DNA from: Phlebotomus papatasi
Taxonomy: Eukaryota > Arthropoda > Insecta > Diptera > Psychodidae
DNA length: 64,000 bases
Assembly (NCBI RefSeq): GCF_024763615.1
Contig: NC_077224.1
Location: forward strand, 88,050,712-88,114,711
Direction: 5' to 3'
Shown here: one piece after another, positions 10,061 to 22,700 of the stretch
Layout: the number at the start of each line of letters is the position of its first letter
How positions within the stretch are numbered: position 1 is the stretch's first letter
Program-made: the position numbers and the translations under genes
The notes under the pieces: model-generated
Told to the model about the DNA's origin: nothing
Databases searched by the model: none
Seen by the model: only the letters and a program-made list of their open reading frames with translations

Positions 10061-12880
10061 CAGCCCAAAAAAAAAAAATTTGTAGTTGATCACGATATCC
10101 AATAGGTTTCTATAGTAAGTTTAAGTTGAACTTAACCTTCAAAAGAAATAGGGTTAAAATCTAAAAGTTCCCAGGTTGTATTGAATTATTCAAGGATTTG
10201 AATAATATTTGTGATTAACCTTGTTTGTTAAAAGGATTATAGAAGTGAGGTTAAGTATGATCTAACCAATAAAATAAAACAAGTTTAAGTAGATAAAGTC
10301 TCTTGATAGAATACTGATGGTAGTAGTAACACAAGTAAATCAAAGAGATGAACTTCCTCCGGAAACGTTAGGGGGTGTAATATTTTCAGGGTAGGAAAGA
10401 AAGAACTTCAGAAAACGATTTTCTTTCCCTTTAATTGGTAAAGGGATTTGTCCTGAAAGGATTATACCCCCTCGGTCGATAAATTGTGGATTATAGAGCG
10501 ATGGCCTATAGCGGGGCTCTACTGTACTTCTTTTTAAGGTTAGGTTCAATATAACCTCAAATATCTCAGTACATAATTAACCAAATAAAAGAGTGAGCCT
10601 TGGGCATCTCTTTTAAATAAATCCGCTTTTTTAAAGCATTTGGAAGAAGTATAGAGTTTTGCAAAATGGATAAGCAAGAATATTTGAGATTAAACAAAAT
10701 TTCCCTCCCTTCGAAGATGCCATGGTGTATTTTCCTTTCGGGTGGAGTATTTCCAGGAAACACCCTTTTTACCGAAGCACAAAAGAAAATTCCTCCCTTG
10801 AGCAATTTTCCATCTCTCAGCAGAGTGCTTTCCTCCTCCGCAGGAGAACGGGGGGAATTTTGGGGCACAGACGAGGAAAATAATTGGATTTTCCGATGAA
10901 AATGGAGAGAAAGCATATCCAACAATTAAATTCTTCTAGTTTGAAGAGCATGGGAATTTATTAAAAATAAGGATCATCAACCCTTTCTGCTAAACTTATG
11001 ACTTTCCAAGAAATATCCTAGCAACGACTTTGGTCCCTGGGAAATTCGACACCCACTCCTAACGACAAAAATTGTCTCTTCGAGTTATTTTTTCTTTTCA
11101 CTTGATGGCAATTCAAGAGCTAAAAAGGATGTTGAGTCCAGTGAATTTTTGCCATCATCCCCCAAAGAAAGTTTCACCAAAGAGAAATGTGCAGTGAATT
11201 TTGCTGGATGATGGTGAATTTTTTTAAACAAAAAAGAGCTATGTCAGAGTCTAAAGCTAAATTACCAAGTGAACCTGAGGAAACAAGAAGACAAAGGCAC
11301 AGAGAAAATGCTTAAAAAAGGAAAATAATAAAAATAAAAGTATTGAAGTCAAGTATCAAATTAACATGCGACGATACCAGAACAAGGTGGAAGAAATTGC
11401 GTGCAAAAAACAGTCAAAGAGAGCAAGAGAAGGAAATATTTTCTAATATCAAATAAAATAACACCACGAGTTTGTCTTGTGCAGAGAAAAAAGTGTCTGT
11501 TGAGCAAAATTGCGATGATTTTCCTGCAAATCTCCATAAACTCGGTCTCACACAGATCTTGGATTACACTTTGGTCTGGAAAACCGCAAAATCAGCGTCC
11601 ATATCAGCTTTTGTCTATCATTTTTATCGTGTTGATATTCTTGAATTTCTGCTCTATTTTTTTTCACCAAATCTTTAGCTGCAAAAAAATTGCAACGATT
11701 TCTCTAATTCAAAACAAGGAAAAGACGACTTACGAGGAAAGGCATGAGAAATAAAAAATTAAAGGGTTTTTGCGGTAAAGTTTTGGGATAAAATTGTTGA
11801 GAATTAAAAATTGAGAACAGTTTACAGCGCCACGTGCGGGAGTTTTCTCCCGCGTGTGGCGCTAGTGACTATCCTTCTCTTTAAATTTTCAGCAAACAGG
11901 TAAAACATAATTAAAGGTACATGAGAGGTGAGAATGTAAGAATTCCTCGTACAATTCAAGAAAAACAACAATGAAAAAGTAAAATTCTGAAGACACAACA
12001 TAGAGGAGAATATGGAACAAACACAGTTGTAAATCGTAAATTTGAGAAATGAATGATGAAGATGGACACGTGGTGGTATCAATTTACCAATGAAGAAAAA
12101 CTCCTATCCAATAGCTTTTGGAATCCGCTCCAGAAAATTGAGAAGACACTTTTCTGTTAATTATTCAGTTTAACCTGAAAGATATCCCACCCAAATGGGT
12201 TAAGAAAGTCAAGAGAACCACTGTTTATGGACACAATTAAAAGTTCATGGCTCAAAAATCACATTCCATGGACTTGCACATAAAACCCGCTGCCCAGAAT
12301 CTCAAGAAGGCATCTGGCATAGCCACTCAGAAAAAAAAACCTGCAAAATTCTTTACACCTGAATAAGATAAGATCTTGTTGTACAGCATGTTCTTCGATA
12401 CTTTATTAATGTATTTAATCGTTTCATGGCACATGGGGATAAATCCTTGATCATTTTGGGTTGCCAGTGGAACAAACCTCACAAATATCCTGTTAATGTT
12501 TCATTTACATCCCATAGCCCTCTTTCTGCCCTGCCATCTCCTCCAGCCACCTTTTTCACACTCTCCCCGAGAATCACCTTTTTATTCCGTCAATATTTCA
12601 CGTGAGAGCAACAATCAAAATATTGGAAGAAGGAACGACAGAGTTGGAGTGAGAAGTCACAAGAAGGTGGCATTCAGATGTATCAACCACGGAGTTAAGG
12701 CAAAACCTTATGGAGTAGATTAGATTAGGTAGGTTACATTAAAAGTTTTTCTATTTACCTCAATTGGCGGTAAAACCACATACACTAGCTGTAGATGGCA
12801 ATGCTGTCGATCCTTCATAAATCGCGTGATTTTGAGGTTATATTCGGTGGAATCTCACGGACATTATTCCCCAGACACAC
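10060..12880. other. Geneless stretch, no clear features
   Basis: Several short open frames exist (for example 10666-10899 and 11401-11754), but none has a recognisable domain, splice context or consistent coding character. Around 10490-10525 a GGGGCTCTACTGTA end resembles a pogo-like MITE terminus without a clear partner. Palindromic AGGTTA/TAACCT motifs occur near 10120, 10245 and 10535. Confidence 0.4.
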
Positions 12881-12888
12881 TTAAGATT

Positions 12889-12990
12889 TAAGCCGAGACA
12901 CGACTTAATGTAATTATATTGATATTATTAAATTCCCATCAATTTCCCACTAACTAAGCCGTTTCCTAGCTTAAGCCGAGAGTCGGATTA
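12889..12990. repeat. Partial copy of the TTAAGCCGAGA element
   Basis: It shares AAATTCCCATCA, TTTCCCACTAA and TTAAGCCGAGAG blocks with the fuller copies at 31943-32146 and 57783-58178. It is shorter and more diverged. Confidence 0.55.
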
Positions 12991-13005
12991 GTCAAAAACT
13001 AGTAA

Positions 13006-13250
13006 CCAGGGAGATTTTTCTTTACCTCGAGACTAAAAACCTTTTAATCTTGCCCAGAGCTTTCGATCCGGTTATGAACCTTCTTCAGTGGCTACAAGGG
13101 TTATTTCATTTTATTCACAATTATTTTATACAAGGTCGTTTTTAAAATAAAATAACCCTTGTAGCCATTTAAGAAGGTCCATATCCGGACTGAAAGCTTT
13201 GGGCAAAGGTGTTTTTATTTTAGTCTTGAGGTGACGAAAAATCTCACTGG
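13006..13250. mobile_element. 245-bp foldback MITE with CCAG(G/T)GAGATTTTTC ends
   Basis: The left end CCAGGGAGATTTTTC at 13006 pairs with GAAAAATCTCACTGG at 13250. The arms remain complementary inward through the GACTAAAA, AGCTTTC, GAAGG and CTACAAGGGTTATTT blocks. It is non-coding and capable of forming a long hairpin. Confidence 0.8.
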
Positions 13251-13476
13251 TGATCACCGGAATCTTTCATTTCTTCTTTCAATGTTCTTTCTTTGTCATT
13301 AAAGACGCCGAAATAGAGCTCTAAGAGAGTCTGGGTACAATTCACAATTGACCAGTCGCCGTGCCCGAGCCTGCCTTTGGAACCATCTGATCATGAGTAA
13401 CTATAATAACAATATTATAATTTTATAGGTTAAATTTCAAGTTTTTTAACCAATAAAAGAGAATAAACTCTAATAT

Positions 13477-13672
13477 GGGCTTCAGACCTAAGGTTTAGTC
13501 ATCCGGTTTAACTCATCTAATTCCTTACCAGGCACGATTTTTTGGGAAATTATTATTTAGGATTGAATATTAAGGGGAAATGATCCAATAGATTTTGAAA
13601 AATCAATAAAATTGCTCGTTATTTAGATTTTTGAGACTTTCAGGAACTGGGCTAAACCTAGTCTGAAGCCGG
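13477..13672. mobile_element. MITE of the GGCTTCAGAC family, solitary copy
   Basis: It begins GGGCTTCAGACCTAAGGTTT and ends AACCTAGTCTGAAGCC. The interior matches the copies clustered at 30.4-31.9 kb (CTCTAATT, GGAAATTATTATTTAGGATT, GAACTGGGCTAAACC). It is non-coding. Confidence 0.75.
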
Positions 13673-14697
13673 CAAGCATAATGATTCAATGCTGATTCAT
13701 TTTCAGTAGAAAATTTCTTCATTTAACTACAAATTTTCTCAGTTATATTTTGAGGTTAGAATTTCATTCATTTTTGTGTACGAATTACTCAATTTATCAT
13801 AAATTAAATAAATCGTTCTGGATTATCTGAAACAGATTAAAACACCAACGTCTTAAGTGTTGGCGATCACAGAAGAAATCGGTGGAAAAGCTCTTTCACA
13901 TGATGTGTTAATATGAGGTTATGTTTAACCTAACCTCTTAAAAAGCAAGAATAAGTGAAAAAACTCTATTTTTGTTGCTGTGACTGACTTTAATAATTCA
14001 TAAAATAATCTTGATGTATTATTTCCCTAACAGGTTTGGAAAATGAGGTTACGTTATACCTTACCTTTAAAAAAATGTTAAAAATTTAAAACCATTTAAA
14101 ACTTTCTAGCTTAAATGTTTTATGAAAATAAGGCTACATGAGGTTAATCATCCATAAAGTATTTAAGGACATGATAATAATACAAAAAAAACTATAAAAG
14201 TAAAAGGTACTTATTTAAACCAGTTTTCAAAACTCGTTTAAATATTTTTTGTAGAAATCTTAAGGAACTTATTCTCAAAAAAGATTAAAAATAGTTTTAT
14301 TTAGTCTCCTATGACAGTACGTGTAATACAATTATACAGAGATGTAACGTTATACAATCTTTGCAACTAATCTTGACCAATTTATTGTTTTTATTCGTTT
14401 TTTTAAAGTATTTTTAATGGTCCACAAGAGAATTAATTCTGAGATAGGGGAGAGTGGGGCAGCTTTATATAGCAGATCTTTTTTTCTCATGACTTTTTTG
14501 CTAAACGAATAGCTATATTCAAACTATGTTCCGTTTGTATCTCTTGAGTATTGACTATCTGAAAATTTACAGACAGGACAATTCCTAAATAATTACCTTT
14601 TGTTCTAAAAATTTTTACAATGCCCGCTCTCTAATCCGAATCGGCGTAATCCGGATGATGTAATTTTTGACGTGCTTCTAATGTGTAGACACCTTAA

Positions 14698-15212
14698 CCC
14701 TTTAACGACGAGACACTTTTTACGGACTGAAAATCAACAATAAAAATTAAACTGAGACACATCATCAATGATAAGTCTTATATCTAACCTTTGAAAGTTT
14801 AACACATTTCGATTCGGTGTATTTTGTGCTTCTATGAACGATAGGGACAAAAATAGCCCAAAAATTTAACTAATTTTTCTGATGATACCAATGAATAATA
14901 TTTTTCGCTTTAATGAAAAATATTACGTATGAGTATTGTAGTTTTTATTGCCAAAAGGGCTTTGCTTAAAAAAAAGTAGAAATATAAAAAATAAATAAAA
15001 TCAATTATGAATTTGAGTATATAAAAATTCGCCATTTTTAGTCTTAAATATTTACTAAATAGCAAATAGCTAGAGACTTGCAAAAAATATTCTAGATTCC
15101 TTCAACCTTCTACTTTACAATTATGTACAGACATAAGAAAAAAATAACTTTAGGTAGTCAGAAAGAATTATTTTCTATATGGGACACCGGTGTTCTAATC
15201 GTCCTTAAAGGG
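14698..15212. mobile_element. 515-bp piggyBac-like MITE with TTAA target duplication
   Basis: The left end is CCCTTTAACGACGA at 14698 and the right end TCGTCCTTAAAGGG at 15212, matching at 13 of 14 positions. TTAA lies immediately outside both ends (14694-14697 and 15213-15216). CCC...GGG termini with a TTAA target site are diagnostic for piggyBac-family transposition. No transposase is present. A second copy lies at 30397-30907. Confidence 0.88.
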
Positions 15213-15216
15213 TTAA

Positions 15217-17343
15217 GGGACCGGGCTTTCTCTGCAGCACTCTCAGCTATTTAAGGACACTCCGCTAGATCTTCAACCATTGTCTGGGGCGTTCTAATAA
15301 TTTCATAATGCCAAAATATACATGATTCTAAGTTATCACATCTTACCCTAAATTACAAGAATTCTCTGAATTTCAAAACAGGCAATTTTGTAAAATCAAA
15401 AGAGCAATTATATGCAACTTTTTGAATACCTTTTAGATTTAATTTTTGAATAAAATTTATTGCTCAATTGTGTTGTAATATAATCAACAGGGTATTGTAA
15501 TCTAATAACACTAACTAATAACATTATAACTTTAATTTATTGAAGTCAATCAATCAAAAATTCCGTAATTTAAATTATAATTTATTTAGTTTGGTCCTAT
15601 CCTTTAAAATTTCTATTAAAAAGGTTCCTAACAATTAATTCTCACCACTTATCATGAAAAGATAATCTTGGCATTGAGCATAAGGGATCGAAAACACTGA
15701 GCTCACCTCTGGATGGTGCGATAGAAAAAATTAATTTTCAAGAATTATCATCATCCAAGTGTGTATAACACCTCGACAAAATATAAATATGTTATCTTGC
15801 AACTCTATCTCGATATGCCACCACGAAGAATAAGAAGACACCCAGAGGCACGAGGAAGGCAAAAAGAGGAATTTCTTTTCCCAAAGCCACACATCCAATA
15901 TATAAATGTTCTCGGGAGAGAATGATAATAAACCAGTCATGAGATTTATTGTCACTCACTGAAAATTAATTTATTAATCAAATTGTGTGACAACATTCGA
16001 ACAATAATCCAAAAGAGATGGAGAGAGAAGCAAAAAAGTAAATAAATAAAGAGAGTTTTGCACTAACATGAAAAGTCTTTGGAATTTCTTATGTTGCTGA
16101 TGATTTGATCTCTATTCTATATCTCATTCGTATTTTAGCACATTTTATTTCACACTCTATCGACCACCTCACTCCCATAAACTTCATCAATAATTCATTT
16201 ATGGCTTTTTGTGAATATTTTGGTGGCCAGGAGGAGCGGGATGAGAAGCACTGGAAATCCTATCATTTTGATCGCCAATTGACACTGATGACGATGGGTG
16301 AGATTCCAGTGTTAATTGAATTTATGGTTTAGGAAGAAAGAAGTCTATTTTAACAATTATTACGGGGAGCATAATTCTAAATTTGACACCTTCAGCTGAT
16401 CGGAATAAATCTCCCGCCAAAAAAACTTGGGGAGTTGCATGCAACTTATCTTCCAGGAGAGACAAAAATCATCATAAAAAGTGCATCAGGACTTCTATTT
16501 CTTGAGTTTGTACGATAATTTCACATGGGAAAATTTCGTCAGATCTTTCATCTTGATTCTTATTCCAGACGAATATCCTGCGAAAGAATCGTAAAGAAAT
16601 TTTTAGGAAATTTGTTTCATTTTTGATAATGTTCAGGGATACGGTTACGACCAGTTACGGCTTTTATCGATGAATTCTCCTTTTTATACAAAAGTATGTT
16701 TTTTAATGACCTAACTAAGCACAGCATTCTAGAAATCCAAGATTTAGAAAAAAAAATATATCTCGAAAATTGCTAAATATAGATAGGATAAATGATTAAA
16801 TAACAACGTTAAGTATTTCTTATTATTTTGATCCTTATCTGATGGTTTGTATAAAAGCAATACAGAATTTAAAATAATAATAAAATCCTAACAATTTATA
16901 AGACAAAATGGGTAGCAAAGCATCCCAAACTTTGTAGAATGCTCGAACTCGTAACTTGCTATCTCAAAAGTTCTTTCACATCCCGTTTCCCGTCTGACAC
17001 AGGGTAAGGGGGACTCAGCTTTAAGGCTTCAATTAACAACTAGCTTTAGGAACTATTTTAAGCCTTATCGGTAAAATCTGAATGGTAGGCCCTAACTAAG
17101 AACTGGGGTGGAATGATAACTTTTCGACACTATCGAATCAATAGTATCGATAATTCCTATATCTGTTAGATTAAGTGAATGTCGATTTTTTACAAATTGT
17201 TCAGTCATTCATTGTAACATTCTTAAAAGAATGTGACTGTTGATAATCTATATATTAGTTACAGGAAGGGTGGCTATCGTTTAAATGTTTAAGAATCGAC
17301 AGTCGATAGTATCGAAAATAAGTCACCCCTGATTTTTATCACG
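15217..17343. other. Geneless stretch, nothing recognised
   Basis: It is AT-rich sequence with short open frames (15731-15955 minus and 16105-16332 plus) that show no domain or splice support. I see no mobile-element termini that pair convincingly. Confidence 0.4.
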
Positions 17344-17345
17344 TA

Positions 17346-17566
17346 GGGGAGAGTCGGCATGTTTGAAACACTTTTTTTGTGCTTTGACTTTAAGTATTAT
17401 TTCCAAAATCCAAAAAATTATCTTTAAATTTTGTATACTGCTTAGTATACTCAATAGTCTTCATTAAAATAACTCGATGAATGTTTTTGCCACATTAATT
17501 AAAATAATCAAAGAAACATCTACTGCGCTGCGAACTACCCGTGTCTCAAACTTGCAGGCTCTCCCC
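17346..17566. mobile_element. 221-bp MITE with GGGGAGAGTCGGC ends and TA duplication
   Basis: The left end GGGGAGAGTCGGCATGTTTG pairs with a right end that reads CAAACTTGCAGGCTCTCCCC. TA flanks both sides (17344-17345 and 17567-17568). A similar left-type end (GGGGAGAGTGGGGCAGC) occurs alone near 14450. Confidence 0.75.
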
Positions 17567-18681
17567 TACATCAATGGCGAACAAATAAAACTGTCAAACG
17601 CACCTCCTGATTTCACTTTTGAATTTTATACAAATGATAGAAGCTACAAAGATAGTGATATGTTTTATTTGACCAGTATTAACGATTAAACATCGTTTAC
17701 CGTCTACCGGTTCACAACCGATTTTCAATCGATTCATTATTTATTCGAAAAATACAGTCAAGTTCTTTAATGAATAACAAAATTGATTTTCAGAGAAAAA
17801 TTTATTAATCGGTTCATTACCAGATTGTAACCGATTGCAACCCATTGCAACCACATCAGACTTGTTAGAAATTGCAAGACCTTTCTAAAAAACCTAAACA
17901 TGATACCATTGGGTTCAGAAAAATGCCCTCTAGAGCCTTTTGAAATTTTGACCTTGAAAAAACGTTATTAAGAATGATCCAACGCTATTTTCGTATAAGG
18001 ACGGATTGTCCGCTTAGATAACCCCTAAAATATATCCAAAACTGAGTGGTATGTTAAAGATCGCGAGATCGCCTTATGAGGGGGTTCTTGGAAGGTTTCA
18101 AGTTTCTGTCTCTAACCATTTGGCCTTTAATTTTGATAACGGCCGGTCAGATGGACGGTAACATTTTAAATTCTTGTCATTAAAAAAATCTAAAATCTAG
18201 TTCTTGGATATTTTATGATTGGAAAACAGAATTAAGTCAAAAATTGTCGAAGATATGAGAATGACATCTGATAAAATAAACGAATGGTTATTATTTATAA
18301 AATGTTTCTGAATTTTTCATTATTGTTTTACTCTAAAATTGCAATAGGAACTTTTAAATAATAAACGTAGGATTGAGAAAATTTTTGAAGCTTTTTATTC
18401 TGTCCTTACAATATTTTGTGAATTTGAAATGTACCTATATTGACTTGATTGAAAACTTACGCTTCAGTACTTATTAAAATTATCTTCTTCGTGTGAAAAA
18501 AGATCATAGTATTTTATTTTTAAGCTGGCGATTAAGATGATAATAAACCACAGCTAATCACCTCTATCAAGAGCTTATTCTTGCATTATCCTAGACTATT
18601 TCCTGCATTTTGAATCCAAAAATGAAAATTATTGCTCAATGAAAAATGGATTATTGTACTATTTCAGTAAAAAATGAACAT

Positions 18682-18845
18682 GTTTTTTAGTACATGTCTG
18701 TTCTCATGTGCTTCTGCGTTATCGACTTCTCTCTGTAATGATTCCAGTCACGACTGTATGTTGGATTTAGAACACGGCGAAGTCTGTCGATCAAAAAAGT
18801 CGATAATGCAGAACCACATGAGAACAATCTTGTGCTAAAAAAAAC
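18682..18845. mobile_element. Palindromic TTTAGTACATG MITE, copy 1
   Basis: The left arm (TTTTTAGTACATGTCTGTTC, TTATCGACTT) pairs with the right arm (GTCGATAATGCAGAACCACA, GAACAATCTTGTGCTAAAAA). The same palindrome recurs at 20284-20469, 20519-21030, 23815-24071, three times at 54897-55512, and at 57559-57739. It is non-coding and strongly hairpin-forming. Confidence 0.8.
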
Positions 18846-19293
18846 ATGGCCTAAAATATTTTACTAATATTGCGAATATTTTGCGAATATTTTGCAAATA
18901 TCTTTCATAATATTGGGATACTTTATGAATACCAGGAATATCTCATGAATTATTTTGAATTTTAAGAATAATTCGAATATTTATCGAATATTCCGAATAC
19001 TAAAAATATTTTGAGAATATTGAGAATTTTCCCTTGATTTCCACATGTAAACTATATCGCTTTTCCCTTGTGAAACTTTTCTCTAGATTTCCAAAATGTC
19101 CATCCTCACTTCTCCAGTTTTTTACCATTCTTTGCACATACTTTAAGTCACAATTAAGAAGACGGAAAAATGATAAAATTCGATACTTGTCACATGGTGT
19201 ATAATCCCCCTCACGCGCGAGATGAGAAATCGAAGGGAGATTTTTTATCTATAAGATCCCAGAAGCTCCCAAATGCCCAGGGAATTATTTTTA

Positions 19294-19503
19294 TACCCAA
19301 ATGCCCGGAAGTGGAATAAATAATATTTTCCTCCAGTATTTTGACACACGACAATTTCTCATTTTGCCTCCAGTGATTGTCTTTGAGATTGTATTTTGAG
19401 CAAAAGGAACTCTATCTTCTCCCAGTGATTTATTCCCATCTTTCACCCAAAAGACTCCTCCAGAATTCTCGTTTGCCTTTTGATCTTCAATTGTAGAAGT
19501 CAT
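19294..19503 (-). CDS. Possible small protein divergent from IFT52 (uncertain)
   Basis: A 70-codon minus-strand frame starts at ATG 19501-19503, 218 bp from the oppositely oriented IFT52 start. The intervening sequence could be a shared promoter. The translated product is hydrophilic, Lys/Asn/Gly-rich in its first 50 residues (it includes GGVFWVKDG and a TITGGK stretch), with a short basic-hydrophobic tail. I recognise no family. The composition looks more protein-like than most open frames in the window, but no splice sites or conservation can be shown, and it may be chance. Confidence 0.25.
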
Positions 19504-19721
19504 CCAAGGATTTGAATTTCCCTCCTAGTGAGACTTTTCTTGCTATATTGTGCCGTTTTGTGGTAAAGTGTTGTCAAGGTAACAATTAGCCACATCAAAA
19601 GTTTTCTAGCACTAAAAGCAAACAGTATCAACTCTTGTGGTGCGAAATTTATCCATATCGTGAATTGTTCGAGGAATAATCTACTAGTGCTAAACACCAG
19701 GAATTCAAGCTTCAGGCACAA

Positions 19722-22700
19722 ATGGATGGGAATCAGAGGAATTGTGTGATATTTGATCAGTCGAAGAATGAACTCTTCAAGTTGCACGATAACTACAAAA
19801 CGGTTCACAGAAAAATCAAGAACGACTTCAGGATCGAAATGTGAGGAGGACTAATTTCTCAAAATTTTTACAATTAAATACTATTAATTGTTTCTGTGGT
19901 ATTTTTAGAAATAAATCCGACATCACAGAAAACAGCCTCAAGGATGCCAGGCTGTTCATTGCCAGTGGACCTCAGGAAAACTTCACAGAAGATGAATTTA
20001 AAGTCCTTAAGGTAATTTATTTAAGTTTATTAAAATATATTCTTTAATTTAGATTTTTTTCACCAATTTTCGAATAAAAACGTAAATTGAAAGCTTTTTG
20101 TTAAATGTAGCTAAATTAATTGTAGTGTAAAGTGATATTGACAGCAAGATTATTAGTCGATGTAATAGCAAAATATCCGCTGATTTTTTATACTTTTATT
20201 ATTTTGCTTAATTGTTGACTTCTATTTAAAATAATTGTTAGTTTAATAAAACAAAAAGAAAATGAAAAGGAGTTTTTAAACATTTTTTTTAGTACATGGC
20301 TGTTCTCTTGTGCTTCTGCATTATCGACTTTTCTTTGTGTTGGCTCCTGTCACGACGGTTCTTCCCAGCCCTCGTTGAGTTCCAAAACAGCCAAAAAGTC
20401 GTAACAGGAACCAGTACGAACGAAGCTCGATAATGCAGAAGCACTTGAGAACAGTCATGTACTAAAAATATGTTCAGAAGAAAGTTTTTGATCCTTACAT
20501 TTTATAATTTTAGAGTTTCACCGTGCTATTCCAATGAAAAATGAAAAAAGTAAATCTTTCTCCTAGACATTTTTTTTGGTACATGACTGTTCTTAGGTAC
20601 TTCTGTATAATCGACTTTTCTTTATGTTGCCATAAGTTCCTGTCATGACTATTTGGTGGTTTTTTTTTGCATGACAGAGTTTGAGGAATCCGAATGCAAT
20701 TCGTGATTACATTCAGAGTGAACATGGTGGGCAACTTTTTCCTCTTTAGTATTAATGTGCTCTATTCTATTTTTCTCTTTCCTTTTTTGTTGTTTTCATC
20801 TTTTTTTAATTCATATTTTTCTTGATTTAACCTTCCATAAATTTGTAAAAGGGATCCACCCTATTTTGTGTGCTATCAATAAATTGAATTGAATTGAAAA
20901 ACAGTCCAGCTACAACCAGGAACCAATTCAGAGAAAAGTCGATAAAGCAGAACCACATGAGAACAGCTATGTACTAAAGAATCATTCAGGATAAAGCCTT
21001 CCCTATTCATTTTTCCTTGGAATAGCACCATTATTTATCAAATAGGAAACAAATTGACCTAATTGGAATTATTTTCCAGAATTTCGTTCAAACTGGAGGC
21101 CAAGTGATGATTTTGCTGGGCGAAGGAGGAGAAACTGACTTCAATACCAATGTCAATTTTTTCCTCGAAGAATACGGAATGAGTATAAATGCAGATGTAG
21201 CCCTGAGGGCCAGCTACTACAAATTCTTTCACCCAAAGGAAGCCATCGTGTGCGAAGGAATTGGCACTCAGAGCCTCCTGAAAGTGATCCGGGAACAGAG
21301 TTCAGCTGATTGGGATCAAATTGATGAGATCATTAAGCCAGAGTTTGTGTATCCCTTCGGAGCCACTCTCAACGTTATAAATCCCTCAGTGGCTCTCCTG
21401 ACCACTGGACCCGTTGTCTATCCCTTCAATCGACCAATTTGTGGCATTTTCTGCCATCAGAGTGGTGGGAAAATCCTGGCCATTGGTTCTGGACACATGT
21501 TCAATGATCGATACATTTGCGAAGAAGCCAATATGATCATCTGGGACTATATTTTTCGCCTAATGACCGAGGAGATTCCTCTGAGTCAACTTCAGCTCAA
21601 CGATATAGAGGTAATTTTAAAAAAAAATCAAAATTTTCATATCTAGGGAAAAGTACTCTCGCTTCGAATGTTCATGCCTTCGAATAATGTGAATTTTCTT
21701 TAGGTTTTCCCAAGAGAATTACACATTTTTATTAAATATTAGTTAGTTTATTGTCAATTATTGATAATTGTGTGATAATTATATGCAAGTCTCTTAGGAA
21801 AAGTAAAATAAATTCACATTATTCGAAGGCATGAACGTTCGAAGAGAGAGTACTTTCCCCTATATGTTTTTCAAACGTTTTTTCAGCCGTTTTAAGAAAC
21901 GCGTCTAAAACAATTTAAAAGATATGATAGGGAATAAAAATAAAACATTTAATCGACAATTATTAAGTAGTGTATTATTATGATAATTTTGTAAGTTTGG
22001 TGAACCCAAAGTAGAAAAAATTCCTGATTCTCTTTTTTCAATGTACACTGTGCAGTGATAGATAAAGAAATAATTTAAAAAAAAAATAGAAAGAACATAA
22101 CAAAGACTGAAAAAAGTGATTTTTAATGTAAAATTGAAAGATGATAAAATATTAAAGGCTAGGCATATTTTGAATATAATAAACAAATTGTGCTATCTGC
22201 AAAAATTCCATACATTGCAGATAGACTTTTTATCAACGATGTCAGTTAGAACAATTGCATATTGTGCATTCTTTCAGAAAATGTTTAAATTTTAGTATAA
22301 CAAATCTACTTTTCTCTAATTTCTTTGCAGTAACTGTCAGATTATTTATTATTCTTTCAATATTTGTTATATAAAATAATTCATTCGGGGTTTGTTTTTC
22401 ATTGAAACATTAATAAAAAGAAAAAATTGTCTCCTGAAAAGTTGTCAAAATGCGGTTAGCACAGTTGCTGAGGCAACCGACGATATTGTAAAAAGAGGTT
22501 GGATTCAAAACTTAGAACACTAAAAACATCTTTTAGATATTTTTAAAATAAACTAAAACTTTAAAATTTTACATTCTCATGAATAAACAACGCAAGAAAA
22601 TTTTGATATATTGAATTTAAAAAAAAAAGTATTTTTTTTTATAGAAAACTTTCATAGTTTTACTGGTTCTGTTTTCTTTCTTTAAATCTTCTCTTAATTG

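Noticed and set aside
10566..10925. Opposed open frames of 77 and 119 codons
   Set aside because: No recognisable domain, no splice context and no sign of conservation could be assessed; likely chance.
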